Source of the DNA: Sulfurovaceae bacterium | GTDB taxonomy: Bacteria; Campylobacterota; Campylobacteria; Campylobacterales; Sulfurovaceae | Length of the DNA stretch: 64,000 nucleotides | Direction: 5' to 3' | NCBI GenBank assembly: GCA_028715055.1 | Contig: JAQTLE010000005.1 | Location: 31,526 to 95,525 of the forward strand | Shown here: positions 26,134 to 34,050 of the stretch, piece after piece | How positions within the stretch are numbered: position 1 is the first letter of the stretch | Layout of the letters: every line of letters starts with the position of its first letter | Notes under the pieces: model-generated | The model's input: only the letters and a program-made list of their open reading frames with translations | The model's database searches: none | What the model was told of the DNA's origin: nothing | Translations under genes and position numbers: made by a program

Positions 26134-26689
26134 AATTGAAGCATTTGAAAATTTAGTGAGTGCATTTGAGGCATTTCCAAGCATAGGCAAAAAAACCGCA
26201 ATTCGTTTGGCATATCACTGTGTGGCGGTAGATAATTTTGCAGCCATGAAATTGGCTCACGCTATAGAAAATGGAGTTGCCAATATAAGAAAATGCAACA
26301 AATGTCATAATATGAGTGAAAATGAAATATGTCAAATATGCGCTGATCCATATAGGGACAGTTCTATTTTATGTATAGTGCAAAGCGCAAAAGATATATT
26401 GGTCATTGAAGAAAGCGGCCAGTTCAATGGCGTTTATTATGTTGTTAGGGAACTCGGCGATCTGGATGAAAGTCATTTGTTTAGCGCAGTTCAAGGCGCA
26501 GAAGAAGTGGTTTTTGCTTTCCCTCCAAGCATAGCAACTGACACTATGATACTTTATATAGAAGATAAGCTCAAAGATTTTGATCTGATATTTACCAAAA
26601 TAGCCCAAGGAGTGCCAACTGGGGTAGAGCTGGAAAATATAGATCTATTGTCACTCTCTCGCGCTTTGCAATCAAGGGTAAAGGTTTAA
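26120..26689 (+). CDS. recR: Recombination protein RecR
   Basis: 189 residues. Works with RecO (and RecF) to load RecA at gapped DNA. Features: an N-terminal helix-hairpin-helix (FPSIGKKTAIRLAYH, ~18-32), a C4 zinc finger (CNKCHNMSENEICQIC, ~57-72), and a Toprim domain (ILCIVQSAKDILVIEESGQF, then the VFAFPPSIATDTMILYI strand and IAQGVPTGVELENIDLLSL). The start lies within the 3' end of the Dabb gene. Confidence 0.94.
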   Translation: MKRSKIEAFENLVSAFEAFPSIGKKTAIRLAYHCVAVDNFAAMKLAHAIENGVANIRKCNKCHNMSENEICQICADPYRDSSILCIVQSAKDILVIEESGQFNGVYYVVRELGDLDESHLFSAVQGAEEVVFAFPPSIATDTMILYIEDKLKDFDLIFTKIAQGVPTGVELENIDLLSLSRALQSRVKV

Positions 26690-26840
26690 TTTTTTAAACA
26701 AATCCTTATTCGTCAAGATTCTTTTATATCATAACTCAATAATTTAACAATAACTTAACAGAACTCACATATAATTTTTTATTAATAATATTAAAAACAT
26801 TTAGATTTGAAATGATAAATTTAAAAATTTAAGGAAAATA

Positions 26841-26952
26841 GGTGAAAAAGTTAAGGTTTTTGATAAGCACTAAAACTATTCAGTGTCAGTGACAATTCAA
26901 ATGATAATGGTTGATTTGGTAAGAGCCGGTGATATGCTTGTATTATAAATTT
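26841..26952 (+). other. Short ORF fragments between recR and the lipoprotein gene
   Basis: The 330-base gap after recR holds no full gene. A GTG at 26841 with AAGGA upstream opens a 16-codon frame (VKKLRFLISTKTIQCQ) that ends in TGA. An overlapping frame encodes TIQMIMVDLVRAGDMLVL and ends in TAA. They could be remnants of a degraded gene or a leader peptide; evidence is thin. The remainder is AT-rich with a -10-like TATAAT near 26985. Confidence 0.25.
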
Positions 26953-27022
26953 AAACTTAATAAAAATTATTAAATATATAATATAATATTAAAATATTTT
27001 GAGACTTTGAAAAGGAGAATTA

Positions 27023-27607
27023 ATGAAAAGGTTTAAAAAGTTATTTGTTGGTTTGGTTTTAGTTTTTGGATTTAATGGGTGTGAGGCAAAAACGCAAACT
27101 CTTCCCCCGAAAGCACCTCTTGATGTTTCTAGGTTAGGAAATGTATATGAGAGTGTTTACAATAAATACTCTTTCGGTAGTTTAAATTGTATTGTCGGCA
27201 AGAAAATATTAGATGATGGAATTTCTGAAAGAGCTTTTATTAAAGTTGTTGATAAAAGTATAGCTATTAAAAACTGGAATAAAGAGCTCGATTTGCCGGA
27301 ATCTTATTTTTTTCAAAATAGAGCGACACATTGTGCTTTTTTTGACGATAATATATATGTTTTAGAGCAGGTTGATACACAATCTTCCCAATCATTATCT
27401 CAAACATTACTTTATGTGTGCAAGTTTAATAAAAATGGTGAAAATAAAATGTGCAAGATTGTTGAGAATAATTTTTATACAAGTTGGGTTGAATTGGAAA
27501 AGAAAAATTTTAATGTCAGCAATGACAGTATAGAAATTCATGGTAAATTTAAAAATAGAAATAGTGATAATATCGAGGATTTTGATACTAAAATGAAACT
27601 TTTTTAA
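27023..27607 (+). CDS. Putative lipoprotein, candidate immunity protein for the downstream RTX glucosaminidase
   Basis: 194 residues. A signal peptide ends in FGFNGC with the lipidated Cys at residue 20, followed by EAKTQTLPPKAPLD. The mature part has several Cys (in LNCIVGK, THCAFFD, YVCKFN, KMCKIV) that may form disulfides, and no family I recognise. AAAGGAG precedes the ATG. The stop is 34 bases before the RTX protein gene on the same strand, so they likely share a transcript. A periplasmic lipoprotein paired with a secreted peptidoglycan hydrolase suggests self-protection; this is inference, not homology. Confidence 0.7.
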   Translation: MKRFKKLFVGLVLVFGFNGCEAKTQTLPPKAPLDVSRLGNVYESVYNKYSFGSLNCIVGKKILDDGISERAFIKVVDKSIAIKNWNKELDLPESYFFQNRATHCAFFDDNIYVLEQVDTQSSQSLSQTLLYVCKFNKNGENKMCKIVENNFYTSWVELEKKNFNVSNDSIEIHGKFKNRNSDNIEDFDTKMKLF

Positions 27608-27641
27608 TATTTTTTTAAGCATATAACTAAAGGATTTTAAA

Positions 27642-30600
27642 ATGACATCAGAAGAGTTTATACAAAAATTATATCCAGCAGCCATCAAAGTTTCTAAAGA
27701 GACTGGAATGTCATGGGAACTAATATTGGCTCAAGCAGCTCAAGAAACACAATGGGGAAAAAGTGTATTGCCTGGTACAAATAATATTTTTAATATCAAA
27801 GCTTCAAATGACTGGCATGGTGAAACAAAAGAGTTTCGTGTTTGGGAAATAGAAAATGGTAAAAAAGTATGGGTAATTGACGAATTTAGAGTTTATGATA
27901 GCATTGAAGAATCATTAATGGATAGAGTAGATTTTCTTAAAAATAATCCTCGTTATACTAAAGCCGGACTATTTGATGATGGAACGCTTGGAAATTTAGA
28001 AAAAGAGGCTGTTGTGCTACAAAAAGCTGGATATGCAACAGATCCTAAATATGCTGATAATTTAATAGCCGTATCAAATGGGCCAACAATGAAAAGAGCA
28101 TTAAGTGATATCTCTTTGAATGAAAATTTTAGTCACTACAATACTGATAGTAATGAAAACAATGGCGTATTTGACTTCGGCGACAAAGGAGATGATGTTA
28201 AAGAGTTGCAATCCATGCTCAATGATTTAGGGTATCATGTTACGGTTGACGGTATATACGGTAAACAGACAGAACAGGCAGTCAAAGACTATCAGTCTCA
28301 AAATGGTTTAACGGTTGATGGAATCGTGGGTAAAAATACGATGATGTCACTTGAGATAGACGTTGGCGATACTCTATTTAATATGAACAATGATATTTTT
28401 TACGGAATAAACGGTAACCTCCTTGGCAATATCAGACAATACGACCCTCAAGACACATTATCTCCTTACACATCTATAAGCTCAGTATCAGACTTATTAG
28501 AATCATTTCAAACAAGTATGGTTCTCAATTCCATGGAAGCAGCCCAGATTTATAGCTCTGTGTTTAGCGGTTCTTCTTCAGAGTTTAAAGATTTTTTATT
28601 TTACTCATGGGATGACAAATATGAAGACAATGACTTTTGGCTAGAAAAACAAGATGACTATAGCTGGATGGAACTTCGTGACAATGATGAAACATTTTGG
28701 ATAAGCGATGAGTTTGGAGCTATCATGACTGTCAATCAAGATATATTTGGTGATTATTATAATAGCTTAACGACCAATTATAAAGGTACAGATATAAGCA
28801 ATTCTGATTTTATAGTTTATAGTGACTGGTACAATGATGTTGGATTTTCATTTGATGGTGTAAGTGTGAATGCAAACTATGGAAGTAGTGGTGGCAATGC
28901 TAGCTTTAGTTTTTCTTTTTCTTTTCCGGTTGCACTTGACCTTGACGGCGATGGAATAGAGCTTACATCTGTCATAGACAGCAAATCTTGGTTTGATATA
29001 GCTGGCGATGGTACTATGCATCAAACTGGATGGGTAGGAGCTGATGATGGGTTGCTGGCATATGATGAGAATGATGATGGCAAGATAACAACGGCTAGAG
29101 AAATCGCATTTGCTAATAGAACTGAATCAAATGATACAGACCTTGAAGCGCTAAGAAGTGAGTTTGATTCAAATCATGATGGCAAACTGGATGCAAACGA
29201 TACAGAGTTTGATAAATTTAGGATATGGCAAGACAAGGATAGTGATGGCGAGAGTGACGATGGAGAACTTATAACATTGACAAAAGTAGGCATAGTATCT
29301 ATCGATTTGGAGGGCACTGAAACATCTTATGCTATAGACGGCAACAAGATCAATGCTTTTACAGCTTATACAAAAACAGACGGTACTACTGGAATGGGTG
29401 CTGATGTAGCACTTGCTTATGATTATACCGGCTATACAACTACCATGACAAATGAATATATGACAGTTAAACGCACAGGAAGTGAAGCGGTGTATGCTAT
29501 GGCTACAAGTGCTACTCCATTGATGCTTGATCTTTCGATTGCCAAACTTGATGGTGCTATAGGAAATAATGGCAATGACACGCTCGATGCCAGTAGCAAA
29601 AGCACATCAGTGATTTTAGAAGGAATGGCAGGCGACGATGTACTAAAGGGAGGAGCAGGCGATGACTGGCTTGACGGCGGGGAAGGAGTAGATACACTCG
29701 AAGGCAGAAAAGGTAACGATACATATATAGTTGATAATTATATAGAGTTAAACAACATCAAAGAACCTTTGATAGGAAATGATACAGATTTTAATACTGT
29801 AATATATAAAGGATCGGATGATCTTAAAATTGATATTGAACATATAAATGTTGAGGCAATATATAGCGGATCTGGAAATGATACTATCGTTTATGCGTAT
29901 AATTTTGATACAAATAGACAATATGGAAAAGGATATTTATCAAGAAATCTTGTAATAGATGGAGGTGCCGGCGATGATACTATATATGGACATAAATTCA
30001 ATGATCTGCTTAAAGGCGGGCTTGGTCATGATATATTAAACGGCAGGTCAGGAGATGATATATATTTGTTTTCAATAGGCGATGGTGTCGACACAATAGC
30101 CGAATTTTCCGAAGATTATGTAATAGTAAAAAAGCATAAATGGTATCAAGGCACAAGCTCGGATAAATACGGTTATATTGAAGCAAACGGAGGAGATGAC
30201 ACTATACAGTTTGGTGAGGGTATTACACTTGACAATATTGATATTAAGCTTATCGGCAGTGATCTTTTGCTCGGCGTAAGAAATGCAGGAGATGTGTCTG
30301 ATATAGAAACATTGAATGATAGAATATTGATCAAAGATTTTCTTAATAATCTTAGAACAATTGAAAATTTATCATTTTCTGACAAAACAACCGCATCACT
30401 TACAACCATAAGCGGATTAAATATCGGTACATCATCAAATGATACAATAATCGGTTTAGCAGGAAATGATATTATTAATAGCAAAGAAGGAGCAGACAAA
30501 TTAAGCGGAGGGACAGGGGATGATGTATTTATATTTGATACTGTTTTTTCTATGCAAGCAATGGGTTTGACAACGGTAACTTTTGGTACACTAAGCAGAT

Positions 30601-30911
30601 CAATATACGGTATGATTGAAAAATCTAACGGTAATATAGATACTATATCCGATTTTGAAGCAGGCAAAGATATTATTTATTTAGATAATACGATATTTAA
30701 ACAATTGAGTGATGGTCCACTAAGCATTGATAATTTTGTAGCCAATTCTACTGGCAATGCAGATGATGCAAATGATTATATAATATATAACACTTCCAAT
30801 GGAAAACTATCTTACGATATCGATGGCAATGGTAAAGGTATGTCTGTGGTGTTTGCAATCCTGTCAAACAAGCCAACAGATCTATCGCATCAGGATTTTT
30901 ATACGATGTAG
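27642..30911 (+). CDS. Large RTX-type exoprotein with N-terminal glucosaminidase and peptidoglycan-binding domains
   Basis: 1089 residues, no signal peptide. Residues ~1-155 match the FlgJ-type glucosaminidase/lysozyme-like fold (SWELILAQAAQETQWGKS with likely catalytic Glu35, GTNNIFNIKA, RVYDSIEESLMDRVDFL). Residues ~177-240 form a PG_binding_1 domain (GDDVKELQSMLNDLGY, VDGIYGKQTEQAV). From ~430 there are Asp-rich Ca2+ sites (LDLDGDGIEL, DENDDGKIT, DSNHDGKLD). From ~640 RTX nonapeptides appear (GGAGDDWLDGG, GGAGDDTIYG, GGTGDDVFIF) with an HCBP-related segment (ILIKDFLNN). RTX proteins without signal peptides normally leave by type I secretion; no ABC exporter is in this window. Likely role: extracellular peptidoglycan attack on other cells or surface remodelling (inference). 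AAAGGATTTTAAA precedes the ATG. Confidence 0.88.
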   Translation: MTSEEFIQKLYPAAIKVSKETGMSWELILAQAAQETQWGKSVLPGTNNIFNIKASNDWHGETKEFRVWEIENGKKVWVIDEFRVYDSIEESLMDRVDFLKNNPRYTKAGLFDDGTLGNLEKEAVVLQKAGYATDPKYADNLIAVSNGPTMKRALSDISLNENFSHYNTDSNENNGVFDFGDKGDDVKELQSMLNDLGYHVTVDGIYGKQTEQAVKDYQSQNGLTVDGIVGKNTMMSLEIDVGDTLFNMNNDIFYGINGNLLGNIRQYDPQDTLSPYTSISSVSDLLESFQTSMVLNSMEAAQIYSSVFSGSSSEFKDFLFYSWDDKYEDNDFWLEKQDDYSWMELRDNDETFWISDEFGAIMTVNQDIFGDYYNSLTTNYKGTDISNSDFIVYSDWYNDVGFSFDGVSVNANYGSSGGNASFSFSFSFPVALDLDGDGIELTSVIDSKSWFDIAGDGTMHQTGWVGADDGLLAYDENDDGKITTAREIAFANRTESNDTDLEALRSEFDSNHDGKLDANDTEFDKFRIWQDKDSDGESDDGELITLTKVGIVSIDLEGTETSYAIDGNKINAFTAYTKTDGTTGMGADVALAYDYTGYTTTMTNEYMTVKRTGSEAVYAMATSATPLMLDLSIAKLDGAIGNNGNDTLDASSKSTSVILEGMAGDDVLKGGAGDDWLDGGEGVDTLEGRKGNDTYIVDNYIELNNIKEPLIGNDTDFNTVIYKGSDDLKIDIEHINVEAIYSGSGNDTIVYAYNFDTNRQYGKGYLSRNLVIDGGAGDDTIYGHKFNDLLKGGLGHDILNGRSGDDIYLFSIGDGVDTIAEFSEDYVIVKKHKWYQGTSSDKYGYIEANGGDDTIQFGEGITLDNIDIKLIGSDLLLGVRNAGDVSDIETLNDRILIKDFLNNLRTIENLSFSDKTTASLTTISGLNIGTSSNDTIIGLAGNDIINSKEGADKLSGGTGDDVFIFDTVFSMQAMGLTTVTFGTLSRSIYGMIEKSNGNIDTISDFEAGKDIIYLDNTIFKQLSDGPLSIDNFVANSTGNADDANDYIIYNTSNGKLSYDIDGNGKGMSVVFAILSNKPTDLSHQDFYTM

Positions 30912-30920
30912 TTTAAAATA

Positions 30921-31964
30921 TCAAGCTTTGTTTTCGAAACTCTTATCATTAAGATACGCTTGCACAAAATTTCTAACCTCTTCATATATAAACGAATCAA
31001 CATATCCCTCAATTTTGCCACCACTTGCGTTTTTATGTCCGCCACCATTGCCGACATGAGCAGCCATTACTGATAGATCAAGGGTATCATTACCTCTAAG
31101 TGAAAAACTGCCACGATAATTGATATCCATATAAAAGTTATAATCAGGATTTTGCACTAAAAATGCATTACCTATAATGGATGTATTTCCTATATTATAA
31201 CCCAGCATTCCTTTGTAGCCTTGATATGTAATAGTAAACCTCTCTTTTTGGCTAGAGAGCAGAGAAGTTATGTAGGAGGCTACCAGATTGTCTTTGGTGT
31301 TGTTTTCTTGAAAAATAAAAAATTCTTTTTTAAGTCTGTGTATCGCATCGTCGAGTGTTATGTGAGCATTATTATTTCCAAGCATTGATTTGGCATGTTC
31401 GATCAAAGATAACTTAAAAGCAGTATCTTCCGTTGGGAACATGGTACGATTTATCTCTTTCGCGGATGAAAGCATACTCATCATTACTTTGCCATATTCA
31501 AATAGAGCATCTTTACTGTGCCACATGTCAACCGCGTCAATAGTATCTACTATTTGTTTGAGTTCATTTTTTGCATCAAAGTCATATTTGTCTTGAAGCC
31601 ACTCATATGTTAGCCAAGTGCCACAGTGTGCAGTATTGAGATGATACCATAGGTGACTCAGAGCAGTTTTTTCGCCTGTGATGTGATGATCTAGAAGTTG
31701 CAATCCTGCTCTAAGCACTTCTGCTTCTTTTTCTATCCAGTTTGCTTCTTTTTGGGAAAGATTAAGGTCGGTTATTAGAATGATAGCATTTGATTGATTA
31801 CCGTCTTTTTTTATATGGTTTACGATCTCTTTGAGTCTTGCAGCAATTTCAGGACCATAATTGGCATTGTAACAAGAAATCTCATCAAAAGTTTGCGTTG
31901 TGAGATATTGACACCCATATCCGTCTAGATCAATATGGGATAGATGATATAGTTTAGGCTTCAA
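30921..31964 (-). CDS. DHH family phosphoesterase
   Basis: 347 residues with the DHH superfamily metal motifs: HIDLDGYG (residues ~9-16), ITDLNLS (~64), LDHHITG (~91), and VDTIDAVDMWH (~138); the C-terminal DHHA1 domain ends with GNGGGHKNASGG (~305). Such enzymes cleave oligoribonucleotides (NrnA/NrnB) or cyclic dinucleotides; which applies here cannot be told. Its 5' end overlaps the Rrf2 regulator gene by 11 bases, so the regulator is the first gene of a two-gene operon. Confidence 0.9.
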   Translation of the reverse strand: MKPKLYHLSHIDLDGYGCQYLTTQTFDEISCYNANYGPEIAARLKEIVNHIKKDGNQSNAIILITDLNLSQKEANWIEKEAEVLRAGLQLLDHHITGEKTALSHLWYHLNTAHCGTWLTYEWLQDKYDFDAKNELKQIVDTIDAVDMWHSKDALFEYGKVMMSMLSSAKEINRTMFPTEDTAFKLSLIEHAKSMLGNNNAHITLDDAIHRLKKEFFIFQENNTKDNLVASYITSLLSSQKERFTITYQGYKGMLGYNIGNTSIIGNAFLVQNPDYNFYMDINYRGSFSLRGNDTLDLSVMAAHVGNGGGHKNASGGKIEGYVDSFIYEEVRNFVQAYLNDKSFENKA

Positions 31965-32358
31965 AGATCTCTCCTAAGCTCAATTCTTTTAAAAAGAAAT
32001 TGATTTTTCCTTGAAATCTAGCCAAAAACGGGGATATTGCACATTGTCCCATCGCGCCATTCGGACAAGTATCTGAATATTGCCCGCAGTCAAAAATCGC
32101 CGGTGCTTTACCTTCGGCTGCTACGATGACAGTATATAATGATATTTCGTTCACCGGTTTTGCCAAAACAAATCCGCCTTTTGCACCTTTTTTGGATACC
32201 AAAATATCTTCTTTGGCAAGGTTTTGCAGAATTTTGGCCAAAAAGCTTTTTGGAATATTGAGTTCATTAGCTAGATATTCTACCCCTATAGGAGATTTGG
32301 CGGTTCTGATGATATCTAGTGAAAGTAGGGCATACTCACTAGCACGAGTTAGTAACAT
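31954..32358 (-). CDS. Rrf2 family transcriptional regulator
   Basis: 134 residues. The winged-helix starts MLLTRASEYALLSLDII, with the recognition region LNIPKSFLAKILQNLAKEDILVSKKGAKGGFVLA, typical of Rrf2. Three Cys (DCGQ, DTCPNG, GQC) in the C-terminal part may hold an Fe-S cluster, as in IscR and NsrR. Targets are unknown; its operon partner is the DHH phosphoesterase. AAGGAACAACTCTT lies just upstream of the ATG. Confidence 0.9.
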   Translation of the reverse strand: MLLTRASEYALLSLDIIRTAKSPIGVEYLANELNIPKSFLAKILQNLAKEDILVSKKGAKGGFVLAKPVNEISLYTVIVAAEGKAPAIFDCGQYSDTCPNGAMGQCAISPFLARFQGKINFFLKELSLGEIFEA

Positions 32359-32512
32359 AAGAGTTGTTCCTTGATATAAATTAGGACTATTTTACTCTAA
32401 AATAACTTATATTACCTTAATGACAAATTCATATTGATATTTATAAAAGGATAATATAAGCTTTTTGTGGTATCATTCGCGTCTAAAATAAAATACCTAT
32501 CAGGAGGTCATT

Positions 32513-32782
32513 ATGGCTTTGGATTCGGCGAAAAAACAGGCGATTATCGCTCAATACGCAAGAGGCGAAAAAGATACAGGCTCAACAGAAGTGCAAGTAG
32601 CATTACTTACAGAGAGAATTACTTATCTAACTGAACACCTCAAAATCAACAAAAAAGATCACTCTTCAAGAGTAGGACTACTTAAACTTGTTGGTCAAAG
32701 AAGACGTTTGATGCGTTATCTTAAAAAAGTTGACATCACTAGATGGCACACTATCAAAGAAGCTCTTGGTATCAGAAACTAA
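32513..32782 (+). CDS. rpsO: 30S ribosomal protein S15
   Basis: 89 residues, the exact family length. Recognisable: [28 protein letters not shown] shape at ~18-45, [21 protein letters not shown] at ~50-70, and [13 protein letters not shown] at the end. CAGGAGGTCATT is a strong ribosome site. A terminator hairpin follows. Confidence 0.97.
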   Translation: MALDSAKKQAIIAQYARGEKDTGSTEVQVALLTERITYLTEHLKINKKDHSSRVGLLKLVGQRRRLMRYLKKVDITRWHTIKEALGIRN

Positions 32783-32794
32783 GATTTCTTCTTT

Positions 32795-32820
32795 TACCGC
32801 TTTTGCGGTAACTTTCTTAT
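32795..32820 (+). terminator. Terminator after rpsO
   Basis: TACCGC, loop TTTT, GCGGTA at 32795-32810, then ACTTTCTTAT. The T-run is interrupted. Confidence 0.6.
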
Positions 32821-32940
32821 ATTTATTTTATCCCTTACTCATTTTTTTAATTATTTTTATTTTTCATAGAATAGTTTGCTTATCATACTTAGCGAAGCGT
32901 AACTATCTCTCAAGTTAATTTTTCATCCATTTTTTTCTTT

Positions 32941-33045
32941 GATACTTTTAAAAAAGTATCACAAAAGCGTCACACTCACAAACCGCGACGCATAATCTCC
33001 GCGAAGCATCTCGAGATTATGCTGCTTTTCGAGTGTTCGTGTGAC
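32941..33045. repeat. Paired hairpins upstream of grpE
   Basis: The rpsO-grpE gap (about 470 bases) has no gene. A 9-base-arm hairpin GATACTTTT/AAAAGTATC (32941-32960) is followed by a nested palindrome: outer arms GTCACAC/GTGTGAC (32969-32975 and 33039-33045), inner arms GCATAATCTC/GAGATTATGC (32990-32999 and 33013-33022). It resembles an interspersed element. Confidence 0.55.
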
Positions 33046-33114
33046 ATTATTAGATGATTTTCTAACTTTAGTCAATTAGACTAAAGTATATTATGTAAAA
33101 ATATTCATGTAAGA

Positions 33115-33145
33115 CTTGACAAACAATCACTCAATGTTGTATAAT
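33115..33145 (+). promoter_or_regulatory. grpE promoter with HAIR-like operator
   Basis: TTGACA (33116-33121) and TATAAT (33140-33145) with 18-base spacing form a near-consensus promoter. CTTGACA-N7-ACTCAAT (33115-33135) overlaps it and resembles the HAIR operator CTTGAGT-N7-ACTCAAG bound by HspR. A second -10-like TATAAT lies at 33213. No hrcA gene precedes grpE, so repression by HspR is the likelier control (inference). Confidence 0.5.
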
Positions 33146-33166
33146 TCAATCAAGCATAGTTTCAAT

Positions 33167-33206
33167 ATTATAAATAATGATGTGAAATTATAAATAATTA
33201 TGTAAA
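33167..33206. repeat. 20-base direct repeat in grpE leader
   Basis: Two adjacent 20-base copies (33167-33186 and 33187-33206), ATTATAAATAATGATGTGAA-like, differing at two positions. Lies between the HAIR-like promoter and the second -10. Confidence 0.6.
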
Positions 33207-33253
33207 ACTTGCTATAATAGAAACATTAAAATTTAAATTCTAGGAGGTTGCTT

Positions 33254-33790
33254 GTGTCGCAAGAAGAAAATGGTGAACTTGTAGAAGAGATAAGTGAAGA
33301 GCAGATATCAGACGGTAATAAGTCATTAGATGAAGTGGCTCAATTAGAGGCTGAGGTCCAAGAATACAAAGATAAATACTTGAGGGCTTACGCTGACTTT
33401 GAAAATACCAAAAAACGTCTTGAAAAAGACAAGATAAATGCTGTCATATATGCAAATACAAGTTTTGCAAAAGACATTTTGAGCGTTATGGATTCATTTG
33501 ATGGTGCAGTAGCTTCTATCGATGCAATTACAGCTAGTGAAGATTCACCTGTATTGCAAAAGATCAAAGAAGGTATTCAAAATACACATGAACAGCTTAA
33601 AAAAGTATTGGAAAAACATGGCATAAAAGAGATAGAGTGCGAAGGATGTTTTGATCCGGAGATACATCAAGCTATCATGCAAATAGAGAGCGATGTTCAT
33701 GAAGATGGAGCAATTGTGCAAGTGCTACAAAAAGGTTATAAGATAAAAGACCAAGTATTGCGTCCAGCAATGGTAAGTACTTCAAAATAA
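33254..33790 (+). CDS. grpE: Nucleotide exchange factor GrpE
   Basis: 178 residues from the GTG at 33254, six bases after a perfect AGGAGG; an in-frame TTG at 33248 touches that site and is less likely. The protein releases ADP from DnaK. It has an acidic N-terminus, a long coiled coil (AQLEAEVQEYKDKYLRAYADFENTKKR shape, ~35-62) and the C-terminal beta domain (HGIKEIECEGCFDPEIHQAI, then GYKIKDQVLRPAMVSTSK). A 260-base gap filled with a tandem repeat separates it from dnaK. Confidence 0.95.
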   Translation: MSQEENGELVEEISEEQISDGNKSLDEVAQLEAEVQEYKDKYLRAYADFENTKKRLEKDKINAVIYANTSFAKDILSVMDSFDGAVASIDAITASEDSPVLQKIKEGIQNTHEQLKKVLEKHGIKEIECEGCFDPEIHQAIMQIESDVHEDGAIVQVLQKGYKIKDQVLRPAMVSTSK

Positions 33791-33817
33791 AATAGTTATA
33801 GACTGAGGGCGAAATCA

Positions 33818-34027
33818 GAAGCTCTAAAACCTCAGCGGTTAGCGTAGCCATGAAGAGCTTTGCTCTATTGGCGTTATTCTGAGGCTTTAGCCGAAGCTCT
33901 AAAACCTCAGCGGTTAGCGTAGCCATGAAGAGCTTTGCTCTATTGGCGTTATTCTGAGGCTTTAGCCGAAGCTTTAGTACCTCAGCGGTTAGCGTAGCCA
34001 TGAAGAGCTTTGCTCTATTGGCGTTAT
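33818..34027. repeat. 75-bp tandem repeat, 2.8 copies, between grpE and dnaK
   Basis: Units at 33818-33892, 33893-33967 and 33968-34027 (last truncated), nearly identical. Each contains AGAGCTTTGCTCT and, across the unit junction, arms CTGAGG/CCTCAG with TTAG/CTAA, so each junction can form a hairpin. Because 75 is divisible by three, the opposite strand gives an artefactual repeated open frame. It lies inside the grpE-dnaK operon. Confidence 0.85.
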
Positions 34028-34050
34028 ATTAAATAAAAAAAGGAATTATT

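Noticed and set aside
33675..34001. Minus-strand open frame with 25-residue repeats
   Set aside because: It is produced by the 75-bp tandem repeat (divisible by three) plus antisense grpE; no ribosome site or family match.
33818..34027. CRISPR array
   Set aside because: Copies are contiguous without unique spacers; simple tandem repeat.
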